NCBI GenBank assembly: GCA_010015675.1
Contig: ML976977.1
Coordinates: forward strand, 854,507 to 918,506
Length of the DNA stretch: 64,000 bases
DNA from: Byssothecium circinans
Taxonomy: Eukaryota; Ascomycota; Dothideomycetes; Pleosporales; Massarinaceae
Direction of reading: 5' to 3'
A program made the translations under genes and the position numbers. The first letter of the stretch is position 1, and every line of letters starts with the position of its first letter. Positions 20,126-32,119 of the stretch are shown here, in pieces. The notes beneath the pieces were generated by a model, which saw nothing but the letters and a program-made list of their open reading frames with translations, was not told the DNA's origin and ran no database searches.

Positions 20126-23121
20126 ATGGAGCTTCAACGCAAAGAATACCCGGGCCTACTAGTACGAAACTATCTGCGCCGTGCCAGCTCCATCCGCTGA
20201 CCGTCGTGCTCTATCTAGGACGACCTACCGCCAGCGCAAGCCGTCGCCGTCCTCAATGACCGCATGAAACATGTGAGCGACTTGAATACGCACATTGCAG
20301 ACTGGTTACAGGTGGGTGAAGACACGAAGCGCGTGAACGGCGTGAAGGGTGGCTGATGAAGCATAGGAGCGGCGTCGCGTGGAAGAGCAATATGTGCAGA
20401 GTCTGCGGAAGCTCGCAAACAAGCACCCGCCTGATGAATCTTCAGACCTGGGGTATGTGCATGCACTTTGGGCGTGGTAATGGCTGCATCGCTGACGGCA
20501 CCAGCGTCTTCTCCACGCCGTGGCAGAAGATTGTAGGCGCAACCGAAGCCGTCGCTGAATCGCACCACCAGCTCGCCCAGAAGATTGAAGCCGACGTCGA
20601 ACGGCCCTTGCGCGAGTTTGCATCTACGAACCGGGAAGTGCAAGCAATGTCGACCATATCAGGGAATCTATCTTCAATGGCGCGGGAAATCGATTCAGCT
20701 AAGAGCAAGGCTGAGAAGCTCAGAAACAAAGGCGCAAAGGCTAAAGCTTCTTCTGTAGCAAGCGCCGTTGCCGAGGTCGAGAATGCCACTATACAATGGG
20801 AATCGCAGGCCCCGTACGTCTTCGAGAAGCTGCAGGCCGTGGACGAGAGCCGATTGAATCACCTCCGCGATGTCCTCACCCAGTTCCAAACGCACGAGGT
20901 CGACCAGGTCGAGCGGAATCGAATAAGTGCAGAGGAGACTTTGAATGTATTGCTCAATATAGAGACAGCGGATGAGATACAAACATGGTCATTGAGAATA
21001 CGCAGTGGAGAGAAACTGCCAGCAACCCGCAAAGGCAGCAGCGCACTGGGTACCCCATCGAGGAGTACGGCACCGCCCGTTCCTCCAGTACCTGTAATCC
21101 AGGCCGACGACGATAAAAGCTCAAAGAGCGGCTCCGGTGCGCATCGCATTTACCAACTTGAGCAATAGTTGGCTGACTCCCTCGCAGTACCCGAGCCCAA
21201 ACATAGTTCAAACCCTCTGAAGCGACTTGGGACAGTCTTGAACCGCCGTAGACAGAGCGTGCATCCATACGGCAGGGCTTCATCGCCCGAAAGAAAATCG
21301 TCTTCTAATAATTTGACCTCAGGATTTCCCAGTTTCGGCAAAGGCAAAGCAAAAGACCGCGACGCCGGCGAAGGGTCCTCAAACCGTCCCGTCTCACCCT
21401 TGAGGAGACTGTCATCCAGAAACTCCACCTCGCGCGCATCCGATGTGTCCGGCTCACCTAAACAGACACGCAAGTCAAGCAGCGACCATCCGAACGGCAC
21501 GACCCTTGAGCCAGCAGCTGCAAATGAGCAAATTAATTCTCCTACCGTTAATGGCACAGCACAAGACACGATTCCCGAATTGAAAGAGCCACTGTCCCCT
21601 CCCCAACCAGCCGAGACTCAACCAGAGGTATGGACTGTCATTAATCAACTATTCATGCCTGCGCTAACAATGTGGCCAGCCTGAGAAGGACGCAGAGGGT
21701 TTCTCTGTGCCTCCGTCGGCGATCGATGCCATCACCGAAGCAGAGCGAGAGGCCGGACTGTAAGTAAGATGCGACTTCCGCTACCATTTTGCTAATAGAG
21801 TTAGTTCGTCCGGCGAGCTCCAACCCCCTCCTCAGTTCAAGCTCGACATCAAGAATGCGCCAATTCAAGAAGAAGATGGCGATCCCAACGCCGCCATGGC
21901 CGACATGGCTAATACTTTGCGAGCAGTACGTCAGCCTCTAGCCTCTGTATTCCATTGTTGACAACTGTACAGCAAGCTGTACCACCACGGCGGTCTGGCA
22001 CACTACGAGGACGGCGTGACGTTCGTAACACGATCTTTGTCCCTAACCCTGCAACACCCGAACTCACCAGCATCGGGGAGATACCTGCAATTCCTTCAGC
22101 TGGCTCGGGCTCGGGCTCAGGCTCGGCATCATTCCCAGCGCCCGCTATTCCCCCGCAACCAATATCCCCAGTCTTCAAGCTCCCCCATAGGAACTTGGTA
22201 TCAGAAGATCACGCAGCATCGGACACACAATCCGTCCGCTCTGGGCGATCTCTAAGCAGCTCGACGAGCGCGACCATCCGACATCCCGACATGCACGAGC
22301 CCGGCCTCAATTCATCGCTAGCAGAAACTGTTAGCGCTTGGTTTGAGCAGGGTAACGTCACCAAGGCACTAGTCATTGGACAAGTTGCCCTTGCCTACAA
22401 TCCCGTTGACATCTCCGCTGGGCCATTTGGCACCGAGATCCTCCGACTAGAAAACTTCCCAGTCCTGGAGAAGGTTGCGCCCAACCCCTCCTTCATCGAA
22501 CAACTGCCTGATAGTCCGGGCAATTACAGAGTGGAACTCTCCAAGATCACAAAGACTTCTGTAGCGTTCCACTACCAAGTGCACTTGGAAGGCGACAACC
22601 TCGCGGCTTTCGCGCCAATACTGCTTTCACCCACGTGGAAGACGGAGCCCACGCAGACGTCTGTGATCCTAAACTACGGCCTGAACCCTAAGTTTCACCT
22701 GGGTGATGCAACAAGTGTGACACTGCAGAATGTGATTTTGCTATTGCGCCTGGAGCCAGGCTCCAAAGCCACTTCTTGCCAGTCGAAGCCGACAGGATCC
22801 TTTTCGCGGGAGAAGGGCCACATCTACTGGCGGCTGGGCGACGTGACGTTTTCTCGCGATCAACCAACACAGTCTATGCGTGTGCGCTTCTTCACCGATG
22901 GTGAGGCGAAGCCTGGCAATAGTGAGGCGAGGTGGGAGATTAGCGGAGAACAGGCGCTCAGCGTTGGTAGTGGACTGAGCGTCAGTCAGGCAGCGCCGGT
23001 CGAGAAGCAAGAGGTGGATCCTTTCGCAGACGCAGAAGAGAACGCGCCTCCGTCCAGTCCGGCATTCAAACCGGTCAACAGCGTGAAGCGCATTACTAGC
23101 GGAACCTACCTCGGTGTGTAA
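20126..23121 (+). CDS. SYP1: Syp1/FCHo-type F-BAR and mu-homology endocytic adaptor
   Basis: Eight exons: 20126-20161, 20219-20311, 20367-20452, 20505-21136, 21188-21627, 21680-21759, 21799-21925 and 21973-23121. All phases agree, giving 880 residues, close to yeast Syp1. The start MELQRKEYPGLL leads into an F-BAR domain (AVAVLNDRMKH, IADWLQERRRVEEQY, VFSTPWQKIV) to about residue 270. A long Ser/Pro-rich linker with a polybasic NRRRQS patch follows, then a C-terminal mu-homology domain (from about residue 600). The protein bends membrane and recruits cargo or adaptors early in clathrin-mediated endocytosis, and acts at the bud neck or septum. Exon 1 is only 36 nt. The intron at 21760-21798 is only 39 nt. 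A Gly-Ser dipeptide run (around 22100) comes from a local hexanucleotide repeat. Confidence 0.93.
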
Positions 23122-24442
23122 GTGTATGATGGGAAAATGAGGTTTTTTTTTGTTTTTTTTTTGGATAATGGTACCTCCATCTTTCTGGGCGACATGCGGG
23201 TCGCAGTTGTGGGCGTATTACGGATAGTGGAGTGGTGGTGGAAGTGACGTTTCTGGGAATGCCTCTTGTAGATAGATGGTTGGAGGTTTTGTGTGAGATA
23301 GGATGAACGATATTACTTTGGCGATATTGGATAGTGCCGTGTTCCTGAATGTGAGACAGGCTACCGCCGTAGACGGGCCGGAGTGAGGCTTGAACACGCC
23401 ATTCTGGGCTGACGAGACGGATATTTGTCGGACACATCGAAGGGTTGTGTGGTCGAACGAGACTGATTCTCCCGGTAGAGTAGACTCGCCGTCACATGTG
23501 GTAAAAGCTGTCTAAAATTGGGCTTCTGTGCGTGATCACGATGGTGGGTTGATCGTGATTACAAGATCGACCTAGCCGTCTACAGCAACTATGGCATTCT
23601 TGGCTATGCGCCACGTCCCAATCGGAGCGGGACGATGTGAGCCTCCGTTCTCACAATCAGCCGGGAGGGAGCAATTCAATGTCTTGACCTGACAATGCAA
23701 TTTACCTTCACCGAATAACTGCTGGGTATTGTGCAAAATCAATAGAATTTGTATTCAATGTATGGGTGCAGCTAGGAGTACCACCAGTAGCGCAAAAGAC
23801 ACCTGGGCAGACCCTGCTTTTAGCGGCTTGGCATGACGTCGCCCCTGAAGGCGATTCAACAAGCAGTGTGTGAAAGTGAAAGACCACTCGTGGACACGGC
23901 CGAGATGGTTGGCGACAAAGTCAAGCGTTTAGTAAATAGTGGTCGTCAGCGTGTGTTTGATTCAGGAATTGGTGTCGAGTACAGCTGGCGTGCCGGCCAC
24001 CATGAGTACTGGCTAAGGACATCAGTAGACGGACTGCCGAATTCCTTCCATTATTTCCCAAGCAGTCGTCGCCCGCTCTTACTAGTCCGCCCGTTGTGAG
24101 CAGCTCGACGTCAAGCACCAGGCGCCGAAATACGGCCTCTTTCTTGTGTCGTCGGTGACTCCCCGCCCCTGAGTCTGCCCGTGTGGCCGGCCTCTGTGTG
24201 GTGATCGTGTTGCTCCCGTGTTTTCTCACTGCCACTACGTCATTTGGTGGAGAACACGTCAGGGACCTTCTTCTCGCCGCCCCCAACACCACGCCTGTAC
24301 ATGTACGCACACTTCACGATAATCAGACTACGCGAATGTCCCTGCCTGTACCCGTCCTGCGTGGCCGTCCTCGACGTCGACCTCAACCGCCAGGCCTCTA
24401 TACCCCTGCGCCGCCAGAGGGAGGAGATAGGGGAATGCCAGT
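23122..24442. other. intergenic, upstream of hybrid histidine kinase
   Basis: 1.3 kb between the Syp1 stop and the histidine-kinase start. It is likely the Syp1 3' end and the long promoter and leader of the kinase. Two poly-T runs near 23143-23162 lie just after Syp1. No coding frame is convincing. Confidence 0.5.
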
Positions 24443-27400
24443 ATGAATCGGGAGCCGCCCGAGTCACCGTCTAACGTCACCGTCACCGCTTTTTCGCAGT
24501 CGCAATCGCAGTCGAAATCGCAGTCGAAGTCACATTCGAAGTCACAGTCACACCCGCTGCCGTCGAGTCGCCCGCCGCTGCAGCACCAGCCCCGACAGGA
24601 CCCCATCGCCCAGGATGAAGACACGACGGACACGGATATGAGTGAGAGCGGCGAGGTGCCCGTGGACAAGTCTTCGCTGGACGACGTAGAGATCGAGAGG
24701 CTGCGCATCCTTCAACTACGCGCCATCCAGCAGAAGCAGCAGCGTGCACGCGTGAAGGGTACAATGGGTGCGGCGGGCGCGGCTTCCATGGGCTCTCTGG
24801 CGCGACGAGTCTCGCCCATCAAGGAGGAACCTGCCGTGCTGGCTGCCATGTCGCCGACGCTGGAGGGTGCCTTTAGTAGCCCACTCCCCACGGGACAGAC
24901 GACCTCCACCGAATCGCCCGAGTCGGGCAAGACCATTCGTGGGAGCGTGCCGTCGACGCCTGCTGCAAACCGCCCTCTCCATACCCCGTCGTATCCCTTC
25001 CCCACCGTGCCCGGTACTCCCATGACATGGGCAGCGTCGTTTCATCAACCATTCACAAACCTCTCGCCCACCGTTTCGGCCATGCACGGGAGAGACTATG
25101 CATCACCACAAGAGCGCATTGCCTCCGAATCGAGCACCTCAACTGCCTCTGCTACACCATTTGCCCCCGGCGAAAGAACCGTCGGCGGCCCTTTCGTCCA
25201 AGATCCGCGCTTCCCCAATCCGAACCTGTATGAGCTTGTCCTGCTCCTGAGCGCAGAACCGGGCCTAGCGGCGTGGTGGGACACCATCACGACCATTATG
25301 CACGATTGGTACGGCGTGGAACGAGCGACGTTAGCAGTGCCCGCAGATGCATCTGATATAGAAAATGTTCCCTGGGGGCAGAAGGCCACTTTCCGCTTCT
25401 CATCAGAGCAGGAAAAACCACGTGTACCGAGTGTGCAGGAAACAAAACCTACTCCTCTGCAGAGGACATCGGAGCAAATATCAAGTCCCGAACGAGGTGA
25501 GTTTGCCAACTTGCCATTGACACCCTCAACATCGGCAGCGAGACCGAAACTTCCGTCCCGGCACTCATTCGCTGGACACGAGCGTAAACGAGACATACAT
25601 TCAGACAACCCTGCCCAGTCGTCGACGCGACCTCGAGGCCCCCTCAGGACTGCCAGCCATGCGCCTCAAAGCACTACAAGAGCGGACCATCCTCTACGAC
25701 AGGTGTCGCCCGTGTCGTTTGATGGGACTATTAATCAGCAAGCGGCCTCCACTCCGTCGAGAGGGCCGACCTTTAGCGATCCTGATTTCTCAAGTGTTGG
25801 TGGTATCGAACCGCCAGCGCCTACGGCAGTATTTCCTGTCTTGCGCGCTTTGGATCACGAGCCCGATGCGCTAATTGACAATGCCGGTATCAATCGAGTG
25901 CTGGAAAAAGGTCGACTAGTCACATTGACGCGTGATTATTCCACTCCTGCCTCAGCATCGAGGAAAGGATCTGAAGAGCCCGATCAAACATCGGCGAACT
26001 CATCGAACTCTAGCCAGGAACGACTTTCAAGTGTAAAGGGACGGACAGGACTATCTTCAAAAGCTGGAAACATTGAGCACGGTGATATTCGATTGAACCC
26101 TCGCCGCTATGAAGAGTATGAACAGTTCCCCAGTTCGCCATGGGCACAGTCCCCAGCACCATCGCCAGCAATACAGAACGACCCAACTGAAAACCCTTTC
26201 TTTGTGTCGGGCAATGTGGATGAGGAAACTTTCAATCCCTCTGGTTCATCGCAAGACTACACTCAATTTGGCCTTGTAGAAGCGATTGGCGTGGACAAGG
26301 CCAGTACTGTGACGCATATTCCTCTTATACATCCCACATTATCCCAAACCATGCAAAATCCCGATCCTGCCAGTCCCTCAGGGGTTCCACCAATGCGAAG
26401 AGGAACGCCAGAACAGTCCACGCAAGATGGTCGGTCTGAGGAACAACCCCAGCGAAAAGCGCCCATAGCCATTCTGTCAATTCTCTCGCCGACCGTACCG
26501 TATCCACGTAACTTGACAAACTCACTCAAACACCTTGCGCCCCATGTTGCTACTACCTTCTCGAATGCATGGCAATTCACCAACGCGCAAGCTCAAGTAT
26601 TCAGTATTCGGCAGCGACGATTTACTGTAGGACAACAGCCGGGACTCGCTTCTTTCTCAGACCCAGACAGTCTTGATGATCTGCTTCACCTTGATCTTGA
26701 GGATGTCAACCGTTCAACTGCAGGTAGTGTTACAAGTCCCTCGGACTATTCAAGCCGGTCAAGACATAGTCCTGGCGGCTCCATCACCAGTACACCAGGA
26801 TGGGACGTCTCGGCCCTAGGGCTGTCCAGCAGACAGTCGGTTGGTAGCACTCCAGGACACTTGGCCGGTAGCGATGCTGTTGAAAGCTATTTCGATGCAA
26901 AGAAGAAGTCTGCACGTGGCACGTCACAGACTACCTCTGCTTCACAAGAGCAGAGGCGGAGGATAGAGAGTCGTCCAACGAAGCGGAGCAGTGTCAGCAG
27001 TGTGGCCGAAAGCCCTAAGGAGGATACGCCCACGCCGACACCACGTCACGACAGGAGTATAAGCGAAGAACTGACCGGCACGCGTCGAACCCGTATCGTG
27101 CAACCACAAGATATCCAGCAACGCGGCCATTCCTTGTTGCATTCGTACGGGGCAGACTTTAGCTCCTCTTTTCAATCCCTTCCAGCAGCTACAACTCCAG
27201 GAGCTCGTACGCCAGCTACCCCTACAACTCACCCAAAAGCCAATTCTTCCACCGAGAACCACGATGTCCCCATGCCACCCCCATCAGAAAACCTTCTCCG
27301 TACAATCATCGATTCTTTACCCGTCCAGATTTTTACCGCCCTTCCTAACACCGGTGCTTTGACTTGGGTGAACGCAAAGTTTCTCATTTATCGTGGACAG

Positions 27401-30400
27401 GAATCTCATCAGGTCTTGCGAGACCCATGGGATGCTATACATCCCGATGATCGGGAAGACTATCTAGCGCAGTGGAACAAATCCCTCAAGACAGGCCAGC
27501 AATTGCAGAAGAAGGTCAGATTGCGAAGGTTTGACGAGAATTATCGATGGTTCTATGTTCGCGTAGCGCCTTTGAAGAACAAGCGGCAACAGATTGTGCA
27601 TTGGATTGGCACAAACATGGACTTCCACGAACAGCACCTCGCCGAACTGAACTCTCTCCACCAACAAGAAACTGCAGCCTCAGAGGCCAAGTACCGCGCT
27701 CTTGCAAATTCGAGCCCACAGGTCGTCTTTGTAGTATCTAACCGTCGTGGGCTTACGTTCTGCAATTCGCAGTGGGAAGTTTTCTCGGGCCAAACAGAAG
27801 CACAAGCACGTGGCAACGGTTTCCTCGAGCATGTGCATCCGGAAGACGTCATCAAGTGTAAATTACCCGAATTGAACGAAGATGGTACCATTGCTATCAA
27901 TGTGCCGACATCGTTACCAACAGAGCATGCGCGACAAGGCTCGTCATCGTCGGAAGAGTCATCCGAAGCGTCAGAGCTGACCGCAACCAGTCCTACCGTG
28001 GCCTCACCCGACAGGTTGGATATGCCTCAAGCGAAACTATCAAAGCTGGCAAGCACTGGCATACTGAGGATCACCAAGAATGCCGATGGACGTGCATCTT
28101 ACTCTACAGAAGTACGATTTCGCAGAAAGGATGGAGAGTATAGGTGGCATCTTGTGAGGGTCTTACTGGAGAAGTCTCTTGCCGAAGATAGTGGGGAAGA
28201 GACCTGGTATGGAACTGCGACCGACATCAACGACCACAAGCTTCTAGAACAGACACTGAAGGAGACTATGGATGCCAAGACAAGATTCCTGAGCAACATG
28301 TCACATGAGATCAGAACACCACTGAATGGTATCTCCGGGATGGTGAATTTCCTCTTGGACAGCACTCTAAACTCTGAGCAGCTGGAGCAAGTCAACATCA
28401 TCAAGTCTAGTACGGACAGTCTTCTCAACCTCATCAACGACATTCTTGACTTGTCCAAGGTTGAGGCTGGCATGATCAAGCTCACCAAGGAGTGGATGCA
28501 TCTGCCGTCTCTCCTCGAAGAAGTCAACGATTTGAACATGGGGCTAGCGGTTCAAAAGGGTTTGGAGCTGAACTATCTGGTGGAGGAAGGAGTTCCATCT
28601 ATGGTAAAAGGTGACAAGTTCCGCATTCGTCAGGTGTTGCTGAACGTAGTCGGCAACGCCATCAAATTCACAAACAAGGGTGAGATCTTTGTGCGTTGTC
28701 AGCTTCAACCCTGCGAGCGTTCAGACAAGACCATGCCCAATGAGACAATGATTCGTTTTGAGGTTATCGATACCGGAAGAGGCTTCACTGAACGCGAGGC
28801 CAAGTACCTTTTCAAGCGCTTCAGCCAAATTGACGCCAGCAGCACCAGACAGCACGGAGGCACCGGTCTTGGCCTCGCTATATCAATGCAATTTGTCGAG
28901 TTGCATGGCGGCAACATGGATGCCCATAGTGTCCCAGGAAAGGGGTCCACGTTCTTCTTCACCATCAAGTTTGGGCTTCCCACTGATGATGACTATCCAC
29001 CACCGCCCACTGCCACGCCAGGAACTCCCGCGTCCGAGACTGCGACTTCAATCCCACTTTTACCTGTCCAGCAATCGCCATTGCAGAAACCCATGCTTCC
29101 TCAAGCTCTCGCCAATATTCGGCTCGAGCGCATGTCAAATGCTTCATCTCCAAGCAGCGACTCTATAAGGTCTCCTGCTACGAGCATTTCGACTTCAGAG
29201 CGGTCTCGCGAGTCACCGTCGCTCTCTTCGGGAAGTTCCGATCATTCGATCACTAGTAATGCCTTGACCGGAAAATCCAGTCTGCGTTCCGAAAGATCTT
29301 CAGCCTCGTCATTTCTCCATGAAGTCGCGGCGTCTAAGGAGTCAGAGCTCAAGCTATCATTGCCACATAAAGGTAAAGGAGACGACCAGAGCGAAAATTC
29401 AGATGAATCCCTAGCCTCACATTCTTCGGACAAGACCGCTCGACCTGCAGAGGTCCGCAGTCTCTCGCCACTTGGCAGCTCTTTGCAACCGCCAATGTAC
29501 TCCATTCTGGTTGTGTGTCCTCTAGAACATAGCAGAGAAGCAACGATACGCCACATCAAGAACACACTTCCGCCCGCCATCCCTCATCAGATCACGGGTC
29601 AGCCAAATCTGGTGGAAGCGCAGCGGATGATCGGCGGCGACGATCCTGTTCTGTTCACTCACATAGTCTTGGTGTTGCATGAGACATTTGAGGTCATCGC
29701 CATCATGGACCAAATACTGAACTCGGTAGTTCACGGCAATACTTCGATTGTGGTGGTATCGGACCCGACGCAAAAGAAGGAGCTTATGAAGGAGGCGCCG
29801 GCATTCGATTACGCGCAGTTGTCAATTGATCGCCGCCTACAGTTCATCTACCGCCCGCTCAAACCATCGAAGTTTGCTGTCATCTTCGACCCGCAGAAGG
29901 AAAGAGAACTGAGTACCGATCGCAATCAGGATACTGCGCAACAAGTTGTGTTTAACCAAAAGCTCGTCTTCGAAGAGCTGAAGAGAAGATTAGGTAACAG
30001 GGGCCTCAAAGTGTTGTTGGTGGAGGACAACCACATTAATCAAACTGTGAGATACAGCTCTACTACCTACTTTTCGAAATACTAATACCTCACAGGTTAT
30101 TCTCAAGTTCCTGGCCAAGATCTCTATCGAAACTGAAACAGTGTTGGATGGTGTACAATGCACAGAGACAGTCTTTTCCAAGCCGCCTGGCTACTACTCC
30201 ATCATTTTGGTACGTCTCAGTCCTCTATACTCTATACCTATCCTATGTCTAATAGTATGGCACAGTGTGATCTACACATGCCCAACAAAGATGGCTACCA
30301 AGCCTGCAAAGAAATCCGACGCTGGGAGAAGAAAAACGGCTACCGACCACACCCCATCATCGCACTCTCGGCCAACGTGCTCGGCGACGTCTACGCCAAA

Positions 30401-30532
30401 TGCGTCAAAGCCGGCTTCAACTCGTACGTTACGAAACCAGTCGCGTTCAAGGAGCTTTCCTTGGTAATGACGAAATTCCTCGATCCGGCAGATGTGAACA
30501 AAATGCCCGAAGTGATGAAATTGCGAAGCTGA
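24443..30532 (+). CDS. hybrid sensor histidine kinase (GAF-like, PAS, HisKA, HATPase, pseudo-receiver, receiver)
   Basis: Three exons, 24443-30046, 30096-30209 and 30266-30532 (introns 49 and 56 nt), 1,994 residues. Order: a Ser/Gln/Lys repeat N-terminus; GAF-like pieces near 262-320, 460-500, 610-640 and 670-725 separated by disordered inserts; PAS about 948-1068 and a second PAS about 1080-1280; HisKA with MSHEIRTPLNG (His1288); HATPase with the N box (Asn1405), DTGRGF and GTGLGLAIS; a degenerate receiver about 1685-1817; a true receiver with Glu1861/Asp1862, phospho-acceptor Asp1908 in CDLHMPNKDG, and Lys1963. No transmembrane segment or signal is seen, so it is a soluble sensor feeding an Ypd1-type phosphorelay. 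The input is unknown. The first exon is over 5.6 kb, and both introns split the receiver. I do not assign a numbered fungal HK group. Confidence 0.94.
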
Positions 30533-32119
30533 TGATGACTATCGCGTACCACGAAGCAGCATGCTCACAACTCAATACCACTCTCACGACATATCAGCAT
30601 ACCACGTCGACCCGCCATATGCAACCGGCACACGACAATTAACTAGAGCATATATACATCGCGTCCATCGCAAAACCCTGCATCAGCGACCCGGCGCACT
30701 TTACCTGTCTTCTCGAGCGAAAGCATGGTGCAATGGGTTAATTGACCCAATAGAAGGAACAAGGAACAGCACAACAAGGAAAGGGACTGTAAACGAGGAT
30801 GGAAGGATTGGCCTCACTTGGTTTTTTATTCACGCTTCTTTTATTCTTCTTTCTTTCTAAGTCTCTTCTCTTCAACGTTGCTCCACGAACATCTTATCCA
30901 TCATTATCGGTTTCCAACATTTAATATTGCAATGCGGAGAGGGGGAGGGGGTGAAAATCGTATAGTGGGTAATGGTTTGCAGGAATCGCACTTTTTCAGC
31001 ATGATATGGGACGGATGGATGCGGGCGCCTTGGGCAATGGGCGGGAACGGCGGCGTTTTTTTACGCGCTCCTTACCTTTTCAACTTTCCACGCGCGAGAA
31101 GGCCAAAAGGGCGGCTTTTGTCCTGTTTCTGGATTCTTTATCTTCTCTTTCTCCTTGGCTTTGGGGGATTTTGGGGGATTTGGTAAGGTTGCTTGGGTAG
31201 TTGCTGGGAGACGGAGACGGAGACAGAGAGAGAGAAATAGATTGGGGGCTGGAAAGCGGGGCAGACTCAGCAGAGTGAGAAGGAAGGAAGATGGAGGGGG
31301 GAGCATTATTATCATGTATTATAGTTCTAACTGGGGAATTTTCTTCTCTTCTTCTTCTTTGTTGATGTGCGATGATTTTGGGGGGGGGGGGGGAGAAATA
31401 TGTAGTATGCACTCCCTTCATTCAGCCCACTTGGCCTCGAAAGGGAGGAATAGCGCGGTGGTATTCGGGGCTTTACGGCACTCGGCTCCAGATGGGCATG
31501 TGGCTGGGTCCCGGGGTGCGAAGCTAGGCTTCATCGGTTTGGTTGATTCATGCAGGTTTGTGGATGAATCCATTGGTATGCATGTAAGCTGTTGCCTATG
31601 GTAAGGTATGAGGGGTTGCCCACTAGCCAATCAGTCGTTTCTGCGCAACGGCGAGAGGAGGGGGGACTCAGCCACAGAACGTGCATGTGGACACGGGAGC
31701 TAGAGCTAGAGCTGAAGCTCTCGATCCTTGGGGTTAGTTTGGGGGAGTATTGCCAATGTGTGGACTGGCTCTGGACGTCTTATAAGGAAGCGTGGGTGGT
31801 GTCGCGTAGGATTGTAAATGTGTAGCATTGAGTGGCTACCTACGTACTACCATCGGTATCTCACCAACGACGACGACGACGACGTATATGCGCAGTTTAG
31901 TATCCTCACGGCTACGAACGACGGCTTTCCGGGACTGTGCAATTGTTGGCTTTTATACTGTTACTGTCGGGCAGCAGAGCAGGTTGGAAGAAAGGTTGGT
32001 ATACTGACTAGTACGGCTCAACCTTTCCTTTTTTTTTCCAAGGGAGGTTGGGCTGGTTGTAAATGTAGTGTTGACTTGTTATAAAGCAGGTGTATGGTTC
32101 TCGTTTATTAGGCACTGAG
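30533..32119. other. intergenic, homopolymer-rich, no gene
   Basis: 1.6 kb between two plus-strand genes. It contains the likely histidine-kinase 3' end, a G14 run at 31380-31393, pyrimidine-rich blocks and no credible coding frame. Frames on both strands here are short and low complexity. Confidence 0.5.
31380..31393 (+). repeat. poly-G tract (14)
   Basis: Uninterrupted run of 14 G in non-coding DNA. Length may vary or be a sequencing uncertainty. Confidence 0.9.
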
